NCBI GenBank assembly: GCA_034509495.1
Contig: CM067522.1
Span: 10,650,512-10,714,511, forward strand
Direction: 5' to 3'
DNA: 64,000 bases
Source of the DNA: Acestrorhynchus altus
Lineage: Eukaryota; Chordata; Actinopteri; Characiformes; Acestrorhynchidae
The translations under genes and the position numbers were made by a program. Every line of letters begins with the position of its first letter. The first letter of the stretch is position 1. This document shows positions 1 through 12,740 of this stretch, in pieces. The notes beneath the pieces were generated by a model that saw only the letters and a program-made list of their open reading frames with translations, was not told the origin of the DNA and searched no databases.

Positions 1-1613
1 AGCATGGATGAGCTTTATGACTTTATCTGACTGACTACACTAGTGCATCTCAAAAAAATTGCAGTTTTTTACAGTTTTTACATATTGCACTACATATTGA
101 TCGTGCGGATATTACCATAGCGCTATGTTGACAGTAGCAGGTAGAAGAAGGCACACCAGCATCTTTTCAATATGAAATGGCAGCCTGATGGTATACTGAG
201 AGACTACTTCAGTACTTATTTTTAGCTCAATAAATATCGAACATGTCAGTCAGACTTTGTAACAATTATTGTTTCTAGTAACCTTTAACTTTTATCTGAC
301 TAGCATTGCAATCCAACACTTCCCTCTGGGTGCAACTATTTTTTGACAATGAGTGTATATGCATTTTACTGTTTCTCAGTAATGTTATTTAGAAGGATTG
401 TTTGTTTTAATTATTACATTTCTTGTGGCAGAAAAGTACCTGTAAAATCTCAGATATCAGCATTGTCCCATAAATTCTAGTTAACAAGCCTTTTTCATGA
501 CTTTCCACAATGAATCTAGAAATGGCTTATATAAACAGATAAAAATGGCTTATATAAACAGATGTACTGCAAATAGTCTAAATTGATGTAATTTATGGTG
601 GTAATTATAACATATTGCCATTATGTGATTTTTCTGCCCCCTACTGAAAATCAGACATCCCCTTTAAAGGCATCCACAAATATCCAATCAAACCTATGTT
701 CCAGTGGAATTAAGCTGGGTGAGAGAAAATCATGTACTATTTTAAACCGCCCCCATGGTAAAACCAGCAAGTGCTCCCTCATTGTGGAGCAGGGGGTAGT
801 CTGGCATAGCTACATTAACTGTCCCTTTGCTTGACATGTCCTGAAGCAGCTTTCTTGTCAGGCCAATTATAGTTCACTGACTGAATTAAAATGTGTATAA
901 ACCATTTCAGATTCCTGTCACAGTGGCAGAACAAGACTCTACAGGACATCCATTTATGAAGCTTCACTGTCCGACTATGCATTTAAACAATTTATAACAA
1001 TTAAAAGGGAGAAAAAGACATAAGATGGCAGCTTTAAATAAAGGTTTAACCTTTCTAGGTTTAACACAAAAGTGTGCAGAGAAACAGATTGACTATAGTC
1101 TGTTATTGTAAAACTACAAAGTGAATTTGAAAACAAGGAGGTTGTCATAATGTAATGTTTCATTGGAGATTATGTCTACAAATATTCAGCTTTTGAAAAA
1201 ACTAAAAAAAGACTGTAGATGCATGTCATTTAAGCACATTCATATTCCATCTAGGACTGTCATGATTTAATACAAAACTCAATTACTCAAAAATAAAAAT
1301 AAATTTTTTTAATTACAATTAGTTGAATAAATTCAATTAATTCAATTAGCTGAAGTAATGTCCCCATCAAACCCTCACATGCCCTATATATATTTTTATA
1401 TTTCATATATTATAATTATATTATAATTCGAACACTTTTTTAATTTTAACACTTTATAATTTTAACACTTAAATTACTTTACTAATCATCAAAACCATTG
1501 ATGGGTTACTCAACTGCTTATACAATCCACAGTGACAACTCAAATTCCCCGCTGCAGTAATTTCACTGTTGCTGTAATAAAATGACATGGGGGGAAAAAA
1601 ATGTTTACTGTAC
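1..1613 (-). other. parp8: parp8 intron 3 (partial)
   Basis: This is sequence downstream of the 38-bp exon. I see no further parp8 exon. At 230-361 there is a copy of a dispersed repeat ending in GTGCAACTATTTTTTGACAA, and at 1065-1165 a piece of another dispersed repeat (tgcagagaaacagattgact) that also occurs near 15140 and 48260. The rest is AT-rich non-coding sequence. Confidence 0.65.
230..361 (+). repeat. dispersed DNA-transposon end, family with TGCAACTATTTTTTGA
   Basis: This copy runs from 'tcagtcagactttgtaacaa' to 'gacaatgagtgtatat'. The same end (TAGCATTGCAATCCAACACTT, then GTGCAACTATTT, then GAGTGTATAT) recurs at 2370-2475 and 43690-43805. A related end is at 38355-38393. Similarity was judged by eye. 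Confidence 0.6.
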
Positions 1614-1651
1614 CTGGGTAATCATCGGAGACATGCACAGAGTAGGATACC
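1614..1651 (-). CDS. parp8: parp8 third coding exon (38-bp micro-exon)
   Basis: This very short exon is bounded by an acceptor, tttttcccccag|GG, and a donor, CCCAG|GTACAG (GT at 1613-1612). It encodes (R)VSYSVHVSDDYP, with one base carried forward. The peptide follows FTFTYSKGSK directly in PARP8, and the splice phases agree on both sides. The intron that separates it from the second coding exon is 18.2 kb long. No later parp8 exon was recognised between here and the left edge, so the gene continues outside the window. Confidence 0.88.
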
Positions 1652-2369
1652 CTGGGGGAAAAAAGTAATGGAATTAGATGACAAAAAAGAAGGAAATAAT
1701 TCCTCCAGAGGTTCAAGATGGAATGGAACATCTCACATGAAAAAGATACAAAGATATGATATAATAGCCTATCAAATCCAAGGTAAGCATGACTAAATTG
1801 TAATTACAAAATCATGGATCATTACAATGGAGTGTGGGAATTAGTCATTTTTAAGTACTTTGCACATAACCCTCTTAGTCGTACTGTAATGAAGTCATCC
1901 CATCACTGATTCTGCATGACTCAGCACTGTTTATCACTGATGCTGCTTAATGGATCAACAGTGAAATCAGCCAAGTGTACTAACACACATCCTGTCTTTA
2001 AACTTCACTGGCCAGTGCTGCCTTGTTTTGCCCTTAGCAGCAGCAGTGCTGCTTTGCATATTTCCAATCTGTGTTATTACTGGAAAGAAATAGCTCTTAA
2101 AATACTGTCACTGCTGTGCTGAAGCCTTGCATGTGTGACAGTCTACCTTAACCACTGTATTTTGGAACATTTGTATTTGAGTCCATACTTCCTGAAATGT
2201 TTTCGCAAATCCGTTTCAAAAAATGTATGAAGAAAAATAACTTGCAAAATTTTGGTATGATATGCAATAAACTACATACCATCACCACCATCATTTCAGA
2301 CCACACTCATCACGAGAAAACAAAACTGACCGTAACCAACTGTAATCCACAACTGCAATGGTGTCAGGA

Positions 2370-2475
2370 CAATTTAACCATAAATTGTTCCTGGTGACCT
2401 TTATGTTCCTTCTGAATAGCATTGTAGTCCAACACTTCCTTCTTGGTGCAACTATTTGTTTGATGATGAGTGTAT
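2370..2475 (+). repeat. dispersed DNA-transposon end, second copy
   Basis: It carries 'aatagcattgtagtccaaca', then 'ggtgcaactatttgtttgat', then 'gatgagtgtatat'. It aligns by eye with 230-361 and 43690-43805. It ends at the same GAGTGTATAT motif, which suggests that this is the true end of the element. Confidence 0.55.
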
Positions 2476-2739
2476 ATCACCGTTTAACAGCATGTATGTT
2501 TAACACTGGCAGTGTTAAACTGTAATGTTACACATTCTAAACATATCTTCAAAGTAATAAGGAAAATGCACTTTTATGAATGAAATATTGAAGCTTATTA
2601 CTGAAATCTGCTTTTAATAACCAATAAGACAACATGGCTCAAAATCTTTATAGTGATATCGGGATCTAAACAGTGTGATATGGGCTGAGGAGATATTTGT
2701 ATTGAGATTTAAAGTTTTTTAATAATATTATTTCAATCT

Positions 2740-3060
2740 TGCAGAAAACCTTTTTCTGCTTCGTTGCGCTGCTCTGCCCCATGTTCTTAGTTCCTCATCT
2801 AATCTACTTTCACCTCCCCTGTGCCCCATTCACATTCTCACAGACACACCACAGAGGGAGCATAAGACAGAGCTTTTAATGAAGATTACTGAGATTTGAT
2901 CTTAATTTCTTTCTTATTCTTATTATTTTTCTAATATGTTTAAATATAGTAAAAATGAAAAGGGGCTTCATGTGGTTTCATCACTGTTTCACATTGCATA
3001 TCGCCATTCAGTTAAAAAATATATCGCAATATGATTTTTTTTTCAATATCACCCAGCCTT
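2740..3060 (+). repeat. dispersed repeat with 'tcttgcagaaaacc' block and 'atatcgcaatatg' tail
   Basis: The block 'tcttgcagaaaaccttttt' followed by 'ctgctc', 'cccc' and 'cacattctcac' recurs at 20025-20115 and 27530-27625. At 2985-3060 the sequence 'atatcgcaatatgattttt ... caatatcacccagcc' belongs to a very common fish repeat end. The element is probably a non-autonomous DNA transposon; its class is unknown. Confidence 0.5.
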
Positions 3061-4354
3061 AGCAGAGAATACACAAATCAATGCAGCATGCTTTAAAAAA
3101 ATGTTACTCGTCTTTCTACTCACAAATCTTTCTAACAAAGTCTAAATGCCTATTGACTAGTGTTTCTCAGCTTTAGGATGTGGGTACCGTGGTAGGTTGT
3201 TTCCAGAGCCCACATGTAGGGCTGGCGTTTGTCTCACAACATTTTTGTGATTTTTTTTCTCTTTCAGTTTTCCATTTCATTCAAGTAGACCATTCTTTCC
3301 ATCTACAAATGCAATAGCATACACCTGTGTTCACCTACACTGAAACAGGGTATAAAGATCATAATAAAAATTCTACCCTTATTTGTCTTTTAATATCATT
3401 ATTATTATTATTATATTATTATCATTATGAATTATTTGTCCTACATTATTATCACCCTGTAGTGCAGTAACAGAATGGTTACATCACATCTAAAACATGC
3501 TTCATTAAGCTCAACTCTCATGTACAGCTTCTTCATAACCAACTTGTTCCCACACTTTGACACCCTTTGGGCTCACAGTGTGAAACTACTTTGATCTAGT
3601 ACACAAAGTACAAAAATCTGAGTATTAAGCTATACATAAGACAACAAATGTCTAAATGTACTAACATTTCTAGTGAACACTACTTCATAAGATTCCTGTT
3701 ACTGAAAAATGTTGTTTACCTCATTACACCAAGGTCAAGTTCATTACCATGAAACAACAGCAATCAAACACAGACATAAAAAGTGGAACACAGCAGTCTA
3801 CATGTTCTAATTTCACAGTTGCAGAGAGGTGGCTCATATAAATGAGACGTAAACACAAGGAAAATTGTCTGCAGGAGCTTCACAGTCACATGATAGAGCA
3901 GTCCAGATGTCTTAAAACTATAAAACGAGTTCAAACAAGAGGCCATTAGTTGTTTGATGGAGCAACTGCAACAAGGAGTGTTGACAGCAGCCAACTAAAT
4001 GCTACTTCTACAGGGATTTCTCATAGTTGGTTTATTAGAGGTGCACTACTTAAGATTTCATCAAGATTTTCAGTGTCTGACAGTGTTTTTAATCATTCAG
4101 GATAGACATCTTGGGAGTGAATGTTTGCGAATGCATAATTACCCCTGGTCAGTGTGGTTCAAGCACTCAGCAAATCACAAGAGCAAATAGACTCATCAGC
4201 TGAACAGAAGAAAGTCTATGCTCTATTGTGTTAGAATGATGGGTAGGTACACGGTATCAAGAGCTTTTGCCTGCTGAATATAGACTCATATTCAGGCTAA
4301 TAATGCGGCTGGTAAAATGATAAATGCAAATGCAAGTATCTCCTATATTACTGT

Positions 4355-5290
4355 AAAAAGTCAAGTTCAAGTTCAAGTTTTATTTGTCACAGTCAAACAA
4401 GCTGAGATCCTTCACAATCTTCCTGAACCTGTTGTAGATCGTCTGTAGGTGAGAAAGTTCAGTCAGCGGTTACACCTGGCTGAATGTACCACCATCTTGA
4501 GACCCCACCCGTCCTATTGGTGCTGTTCCCAAACCAGGCTGAGATGTTCACTGTCAGGATGCTTTCAACAGTGCAGGTATAGAAGGTCCATAGCACCTTG
4601 GAGGGCATCTAAAGCCCGTAAGGCATCTAAGACTGATGGGTCCTCTTCATCAAGGAGCTGATGTGGCAGAACCCTGACAGATCTTGTGCTATGTGAACTC
4701 CAAGGTACTTGAAGCTGTCTACTCTTTCCACTGCATCTCCATTAATCATGACAAGCAGGTAACTCCTCTCCTGTTTCTTGCTGTAGTCCACTATCAGATC
4801 CTTTGTCTTGCTGACGTTGAGGAGGAGATTGAAATCCTGGCACCACTTCTCCATGTGTCCAATCTCGTTCAGGTAGGTCTTCTCATCACTGTCAGAGATC
4901 AGACTTAAAACAACAGTGTCATCAGGAAACTTGATGATGGAGTTGGAGCTGGAAGAGGCCATGCCGTCATAGGTGAGCATTGAGTACAGTGGGTTCAGGA
5001 CACAACCCTGGTGGGTTCCAGTTCTGAGAGTGAGTGTGGGTGAGATGTTTGCTGACCTGCACTGCTTGGGGTCTGTCTGTCATGAAGTTTGGCGATCCAG
5101 TGACACAGTGAAAGTCCCAGATCCTTCAACGTGGAGGTGAGTTTAATGGGGATAATAGTGTTAAATGTTGAGCTGTAGACAATAAACATAATTTTAACAT
5201 AACTACTCCTCCCTGTGTCGAGGTGAGACCAAGTTGTGTAGAGAAGATCTGTGATGGCATCATCTGTAAAGAGGTTGCTTGATAAAACAT
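4355..5290 (-). pseudogene. decayed LINE (reverse-transcriptase C-terminal part)
   Basis: The minus strand encodes recognisable non-LTR reverse-transcriptase pieces, read from high to low coordinates. 'VYSSTFNTIIPIKL' is at about 5189-5130. Then comes 'IIKFPDDTVVLSLISDSDE', where FPDD replaces the canonical FADD active-site motif, followed by 'WCQDFNLLLNVSKTKDLIVDY' and 'VERVDSFKYLGVHI' to about 4650. The pieces are broken by frameshifts. At 4355-4390 the plus strand shows 'caagttcaagttcaagtttt', the A-rich, short-repeat 3' tail of such elements. It is 5'-truncated and inactive. The clade is probably L2-like or Rex1-like, but that is a guess. Confidence 0.8.
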
Positions 5291-5399
5291 ATTTAATATT
5301 ATCGGCTCATTTTAAATTTAGCCTTAGTACAATGAATGAAATCATCCTTCCTAACAGGGCTCCTAAACAGTGAGAAAACAAACCAGTCTACTACATTTG

Positions 5400-5540
5400 C
5401 CTGAAAGGGAGCAGGGAAACCATGGAGCAGCTGGGGAGTTGCTCAAGGGCACCTACTCATGCCCTGCCAGTTCAGGGAACCAAACCGGTAACTTTCCAGT
5501 GACAGGAATGGTTCCCTAACCACCAGAACACAGCTGCCCA
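5400..5540 (-). repeat. SINE-like / tRNA-like dispersed repeat
   Basis: On the minus strand 'tggtggttagggaacc ... ggttccctgaactggcag' resembles the box-B-like part of fish repeats that read 'ttgctcaagggcacc ... gaacc'. The piece is short, with no clear ends. The class is uncertain. Confidence 0.35.
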
Positions 5541-7730
5541 TCAATGCAAAGATGTTCTTCAATTTCAATTAATTCATGAGTTCATGTAAAATGAAAAGGA
5601 AGTCATGAAAAAGTAGAGTTAAAAGCAATTTTAGAGCATTTCTATTGGTCTGTTCATCCAGAACTATTTACACAATGTACACAGCAGATGGGGTTGATAT
5701 GATGGATGAACTCAATACGCTCTTCTTTGTTCTGTGAGGTATGATGCTTAATCTATACATGTATGATTTGAGCCGCAAAGCTGGAACCCAGCCTGTGTTG
5801 TAGTGTTTAGCCTGCTAGCAATATTTGCTAAACTATGTGGCTGGACACAAGTGTTTTTTTCTTATTATTAATCCTTGTGTAGGCAGTGCAGCAGTTGGTC
5901 AGCTGCTGTCTGCTGCTTGGTGGATCTGATTAGCTAGACATGTTTACTTTAAGTCCAGACCAGTCATAAATCATTTATTTTTAAATAATCTGAAATTGCT
6001 CCATGGTGAGCAGATTATCCTACTACTGATTAGAGAAGCTAATGTTAAGTAGTGTCTCTCCTGGTTCGGAGCAGGTTAACATTTGCATTTGTTGTTCGAA
6101 CCATCTGTGCAACATCTGTGTGGTAATGCAGTAATACCGTACAAAAATTATTCCAGGAACAGCACAGAACTTTACTAACTTTAATTCAGAAATCAGTTTG
6201 TGTGTGTACGGGGCTTTAACACAGCTCAGACGCTCATGTGTTTGTTTATGTGACCGGTGTTGAGGTGCATTGCTGATGAGGAAGTGTCCAAATTCAACTG
6301 TTTCTACTTAGTAAACTGAATAGTCTATCCCTATATAGAGCAATACTGAGTATTCTAATAATTACTAATGAACCCGGTTCGGTCACAACCCTAAAATTTT
6401 TATTTATAGCTGCTATCAAATATCACCAATATATCAATATAAAAATATTGCCTACTTTTAACATCAGCAAGTACGACCAAAACATTCTTCCTCCGTCCTC
6501 TTAGAACAATCTTTTGGCCTTCCTCTAAGGATGTATACCTACTGTCACTACAAAGTTCATGCCCCCACTATGCAGAGAAGGTGATGATGGTGATGTGGGG
6601 GTCCACTGTTTTTCAGCTTTTATTGGAATTATATTTGGAAGAAAACATTGAACTAACCATCCAGTCCTACGCGATGATTCATCATCATCAGCTGTGACAC
6701 CATAATGACCCCTAGCATACATGATCTATCACTCTACACTATGGATCACGTCACCTCGAAACATAATCAAATCGTGCCATTTGAAACGAGAAGTGAGAAA
6801 TATCCAACATATAGGAGAACAGTAACAGTCAAAACTCAATCCCCAAGACAGTTCTTGAGGTTTTACAGCCATCGTTATTCAAAGCAGCATCTGAAAAGAG
6901 CTAAAAATTTCTGTGCTGTGTCATACTTCCCATCATTCATTTTCAAGTTTCTGTGTTTGACATTGACAGCTTGAAAACTTAATACTGCCTGGGCTAGATT
7001 AATACACACCATATCATCCACCGCAGAAAGCAGACTAATCCATCATTTGAGCAAAGTAGCAATGCAACTTTGGTCAAAGCTAGCTGGTAAACAATGCACC
7101 TACTTTCTATTAGTTTTCAACACTTTAAAATTCACTTTTTTCTGCTGTACCTCCATCTCTAAGGCTGCTGACACCAGCTGGACTTAACGCTAGAAAGGCA
7201 GCGCAGGCCTAGAAAATTGCATGATGGCCTTACAACACATCTGTGTCACTCTTGCTGAAATCAAATTTATGGGCACTTAGAAGTGCGAGGCATGGGGGAC
7301 AGATTTTCAGGGAGCACTCCACAGACCACTAGTTCTCCTGGTGTTAAATGACAAATGAATGGCTACATAGGTCTGGCACCTCCACTCTTGGATGGATAGC
7401 TGTTTGAGAATGTCCTTTGCTGGTGCAGACCAAAGAGCAAAGCCCTCCTGAGAGCCAAACTGATGCTGGAACTAATTGAGCCCAGGCTTGCTTAATTGAC
7501 CAGGAGCAAATTAGGCATGTTTGGGGATATTTGTGGGATTTTACAAGAACTTGAAACATTATTTTTGCCCGGTGGTTTCAAGCCAAGCTTGATATCTAGG
7601 TAATATTTAATATGTTTACAAAACCTTTTTAAGCATCTGTGTGGTTCTAATCAAGTGATTTTTAACCTTATATTTTACAATGAACACATGATTTATGTGA
7701 TTAAAGGCTTCTTTGCATCAGGAAAGGGTC

Positions 7731-7904
7731 TTCAAATTGATGGAGAATGTTCTGTACAGGGTTCTATATGCAACGAGTTCTAATACCATCAGAAATCGAC
7801 ACTGTAACAAGAGAACCTTTTTTGGTGCTACACAGAACCCTTTGTTAAAAAGGTTCTATATATAGGTTCCTCTACTGTGTATTCTCCATCAATCTGAAGT
7901 GTGT
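7731..7904. repeat. fold-back (palindromic) MITE-like repeat
   Basis: The outer arms are 'cttcaaattgatggagaat' (from 7731) and 'attctccatcaatctgaag' (ending near 7903). These are near-perfect inverted repeats about 150 bp apart. Inside, GGTTCTA and GAACC motifs continue the symmetry. A related GGTTC-rich piece lies at 7975-8045. Confidence 0.7.
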
Positions 7905-8289
7905 AAGAAGCCACTCTAAGCAGATATGACAGTAAATGAGACCAGAAAGATGAAACCTTTTCACACTCATATCGCTTTTACAATCATGGTTCTTTACAGA
8001 ACCAAATGTGGTTCTTCTATAGCATCACTCAAAGAATGCTGTGAAGGACTTTTATTTAAGTGGTTGTGGTAATTCGCAAGTGAAACACCTGCAGTATTTT
8101 GTCTTGATGACATGAGACAAACCATTATTTAAAAAAACATTTTAGCCATTTGAGTCTCGTCATTGTGGTGTACGGCGCTTTATATGGGGCACAAAGGGGG
8201 CTCAGTCTCGTATGTACAATACATACCTGAGCAATTGAAAAATCAAGGTGAAATTATGGATAAATATAAATGGTTATATGTCACATAGA

Positions 8290-8470
8290 TGATTATAGTT
8301 TCCCATTTTCCTGCTTCCAATGCTTCAACTTCAAGAACTGAATGTTCACTTGCTGCTTCAGCTCTATATTAATTTTTGACAGGAGCCCCTGTACAGTGTA
8401 CAGTGGATAATCAATGCTATTCATTTTACCTTTCACTGGTTTTAATGTTATGGCAGCATACAGGGTAGTT
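8290..8470 (-). repeat. dispersed DNA-transposon fragment
   Basis: The stretch 'ttcccattttcctgcttcca' to 'ggttttaatgttatggcagc' looks like an end of a repeat widespread in fish. I infer this from pattern familiarity. No terminal inverted repeat partner was located. Confidence 0.45.
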
Positions 8471-9039
8471 GTTCTGCCTGCAGTATGTAGCAGGTTCAAC
8501 AGCTGCATCCCCTACAATGGTTTGCATGAAAGTGTTGATTTTTTAAATCAACATCCTCGGGGATGTTACCGGAATAACTCCCTTAACCATCACCATCACA
8601 GGCCTAGTTGTTCCTGTTCAACGTGACACAAGCCTAGACGGCAAAGTCAGTGTGCTGTATATTTAACTTTTAGCTGAATGAGATATTACTCAGTGTCTGA
8701 CTCTGAATCACAATGGCTAAAGGGAAAAATGATGACTGCTCAATTAATCCTTTTTTTTCTGCCTCTTCCTGGATTCTTTTTGTTAAAAAATGCTCTGATT
8801 TTTTTAAAAGTTTTACAGTGTAAAACCATCAAAACGATTCACTGTTGAAATGGCCTCAGAATGATTAAAAATACTGTTGCTGAAGTTTTTCACTGAATCA
8901 GCCAAGCTTAGCATCAGGTATTAAACTGCTTGTGTCGATGATCACACACACTCCACATCAGTTGCAGCTAGAAGGAAGTGTGGGATTCCAATGCTATTCG
9001 GAGGGAAGATCAAATTTACCAGGAAAAATAAATTATACA

Positions 9040-9260
9040 TTTTATACTGATAAGGGTGATATTTATTGAGCTACACATTCAGAAGTAGTGTCTCTCAGTA
9101 TGGTGGTGGAACATGCCAAACATCTCGGCATGAAGTTGTAGAGGTTCCTAATGGTGTCCTGCAAAGATCCATCCCATTTAGCTTCTCCCCTATTATATTC
9201 TCACACTGTTCCTGCAGATTTTGTGGAGGGGTGGTGATGCAGTTGTTGGAGTAGCTCCAC
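9040..9260 (-). repeat. dispersed transposon fragment shared with 37800-37960
   Basis: 'gagctacacattcagaagta' then 'gtgtctctcagtatgg ... gttcctaatggtgtcctg ... cagattttgtgg' matches 37800-37960 closely by eye. In reverse orientation it matches 43620-43675. It is probably part of a decayed Tc1-like element. Confidence 0.55.
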
Positions 9261-11454
9261 CAACAAAACAGCAGGATTTGATTCAATTCAATGAAGATGA
9301 CAAACTGGCATTCTGAGTGACTGAGTGGCAGATGTTACGTCCTGCATCGTGCAGACTACAGCACTGGTCAGAATGGAAAGCATGCTCAACAGCATGACCG
9401 AGTGTGAAAGATGAATCATTCACATGTACAGATATGTATCGTCACTGATTTCCCGAATCGGTCTGATTACGACTCACAAGGTCCCAATTCGATTCGGATT
9501 CCAATTCGATTCATTTAGTCCTCATTCATTTTTCTGATGTATGACAGTCTTCTTTAGCTCCAGCTGAGACTTTTACAGTGTATCTCCAGGCTTTGAACTC
9601 AAACTGAAAAAAAGCCCTTTTAAGGACAGAATTGCCCATTTAACACATTTTCTTGCCATTTTCTCGCCAGTACCAGCTGCCAGACTATGCTATTATCATA
9701 TGATTTGCTGAATTTGGGTGGGTCTTCGAGGCTGTGACTAACAGACTGAAGCATGATACTTGTGCTTCTTTCACAGAAATATAAAAATATATTTCATTTC
9801 ACCATTCATTCATATGAAAAGTAAACCCCTCAAGGTTTCTGATGGGGTGTTTACTATGTTTCTAGGTGCCAAAACTTGCTTTTGCCTGTTTTGACAAAAA
9901 TTCTGTTAGAGGGTTACATATAGATTTCTCTGAAATGAATCAAAATCACATAATTCAAATGACGATCAATATGAATCAAAATAATTGGTTTTTTTCTGTT
10001 ATTCCGATGTTTTAGGATGCCAAACCTATGTACCAATTTCATTCCTGTTGGTTGATTTCTTCCGGGTGCAACTATTTCTGACTATTGCAACCACCCCGAA
10101 CTGTTAAATAATTTCTAATCAACTTGCTTTATATGGTTTCAGCCAGTCTACAACTTTCTGCTACCTATTAAGTGGTAGTACAGATTAAAAAAAAATAAAA
10201 GCACAGGTTTCAGACTTCAAGATGAAGATCCCAGTCCACAAGAAAGACTGAAGAAAGTTCTTTCATTGGCAATGCAAAAAGGGAAATGGGGGATCTGTGA
10301 TCTATGATACATTTCTCTCCAGCTTGATTACATTTTCTCACCTGCTCCAGCAACCTCTCAGGCCCATGCTGACAAGGCTGTGTTTGTGTGATGGCGTTCC
10401 ATTAGGAAGTGTGTTGGGTTGGGAAGGGGAGGGGAGAGCGAGAGTGTTGCACGCACCCATCATATCACATCATACTCAGGGGGTGCTTTAAGATCCTATT
10501 GCTGGAGCCCGTTTTTTTAAAGCTGTTTCAGCCAATCACCCAATCGAGCAAAAAGCCCTATGGCTTTCTGTGGAAGTCATAATGCAGAGCCCTGTGGCGT
10601 CCAAAGCTCATAATCACAACCGGAATTGGACTTGATGAAATTAGTACTCAGTAAGACCCATAAAATCCATTGCTGAAATATGTCTTGTAGCTGTCAGCGC
10701 TTCACTGGAACCCTGTAGGCAATTCTGGCAAGATAATCAGGAGTGGAGCTTCGCAAGTGATTGTTTTGCTTGATTTAATGCTAAATGTTTGCTCCTGTGT
10801 ATAAAAAAATAAAAGGGAGATGGTCTGTGAAATCTGGCCTCCCTTGAAGAAGTCAATCCCTGCCCAAGTTACCCTTGTGGAGCTGCCTGATGTTGACATC
10901 AAACCACAATAATATTACAAAAATATTGCTCCATGTTACATCTGTAAAGCTTTTTAAATAATCAACATCTGCATTATTGTAAGGCAGGTGTAATTGATTG
11001 AGGGCCACCTGAAATGACCCTCCACGTGTTCATCTAACATACTATTTAGCTCTTAAAATAATTAAACAATTGATCCCCACAAATCAAGATAAGGCAAGGA
11101 AGGTAGCAAACTGTTTCCACAGTTTATAAGGGAACGAAGAAACGGCAGTTAACAGAAATAGTGAAGGGCTGGAAAATTTAATTCTAAAAGTAAAAATCAC
11201 CAAAAGAAAAATCAATTACTATAACATGATAATTATGCTAAACACATCTCAAATGGACAAGCTACATAACACAATTTCCACCAGTAATCACCAGATTAAC
11301 CGTAACAGTGTGTAATACAGTTTTAATGCCAATGTTACTGCTTACACTAATATTTCTCTCAATTATTTAAACACATTTAAAACCGTTTGGAAACATTGTG
11401 CCATGAGAGCTATAAGGCAACAGTTCTATTAGACTGTTACAAGTACAAGCTCTT

Positions 11455-11615
11455 TGGGGATCCTCAGTTTGAGGTTCTTCAGTTTGAACCAGTGAAGGAA
11501 CCTCTTAAGGTGCTTCAAGGAACCTTCAAAAAAAGGACAAAGGATTCTTGAAGGTTCCTTGATGCACCTTACAGGGTTCCTCCACAGCTTCAAACTGAAG
11601 AACCTACAAAAGTTC
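11455..11615. repeat. fold-back repeat with 'ggttcttcagtttgaa' arms
   Basis: 'gaggttcttcagtttgaa' (from about 11471) pairs with 'ttcaaactgaagaacct' (ending about 11607). Inner arms 'gaaggaacctcttaaggtgc' and 'gcaccttacagggttcctcc' continue the palindrome. There is no coding potential. It may belong to the same GGTTC-rich class as 7731-7904. Confidence 0.65.
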
Positions 11616-12329
11616 AGCAATCAATAGATTTCACAATGAAAATAGTTCTTTATTTCAGCCCTAACTGAGAGTTTTTGATAGCAGTATTTAAGTACTGTGA
11701 TGCACTTTATTATGCTGCACCCCTAGACCTGTCCACACTGCTACTGACAAAGTGACTTCAGACTTTAGCTGCTGAAATGGGAAGTAACTAAATCCACATC
11801 TTGAGCAACACAGACAAACAGGTCATGATTCACTCATTTTGAAAAATAATTCTTTCCAAGTCTGGCTTTGAAATCAAAGCAATCAAATGTATTTCTATCA
11901 TTACTCAGATAATGAGATTACATTAGACAATTAGAGAGGATTACAATTTGAGTATTACTTTATTCCTTAACTTAAGTGTACCTTTAGTTGAACAGTAACA
12001 TTTTGTCAACATTTGGAAAGCCTACTTGCTGTGACTTGTAAAAAGCAGAACCCCCTCAAATCATCTGTGTGAAGGTCTAGATCAGCAAAAAACTGAAACA
12101 CTTAGTAAAGATAATAATATTCCTGGTCAGGTAATTCATATATTAAGAAGTAGCATTCATGTTTACACTTTATGACCTGTGTTTATGTCGTGCATCATAA
12201 TATAACTGCAGTGAGATTCATTTTAGCTAACAGTGGTTTGTTTGAGCCAGTCTGCTGCACAGCCTCTGGAACCTTGCTGTCATAAAAAAGCCTGTACCTC
12301 TGGAAAATGATCTTTGTAAAAATAATTTG

Positions 12330-12740
12330 TGGACTCTCCTTCTAATGATTGCATTCAGCTAAGTTGCACCCATTGCTGACAAAGATGTTCAGATGCATAC
12401 ACAGCTTGTTTGGTCCCTACAAAGAAGTACTGCCAATAAAATATGCCTCATTGAAGCAGATAAACATGACCCTATTGGCACGATGCCTAATGCCAGGCCT
12501 GGGCTAGAGGGGTATAAAGCCCCTGAGCATTGAGCTGTAGAGTGGAAATGTGTTCACTGGAAAGATGGTGCTTCACCAGAACTTTTGGGGTGAGTTGAGG
12601 AGTTTGCAGTCAGGTGGGGATCATCCATCCTAACCTCACTAAACTAGCTCTTGTCGCTGATTGCAATCAAATTCTTGCAGCAATGCAAAAAAAATCCCTC
12701 AGGAAGTTTTCGAATACCCTTGATTCCCAATGCTTTTAGT
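12330..12740 (+). repeat. dispersed repeat, '...cacccattgctgac...' family, copy 1
   Basis: Successive blocks 'gttgcacccattgctgacaa', 'gcagataaacatgaccctat', 'gcacgatgcctaatgccag', 'gagctgtagagtggaaatg' and 'cttttggggtgagttgagg' occur in the same order at 21526-21990. The last part recurs at 15225-15475. This is a non-coding DNA-transposon repeat. Confidence 0.65.
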
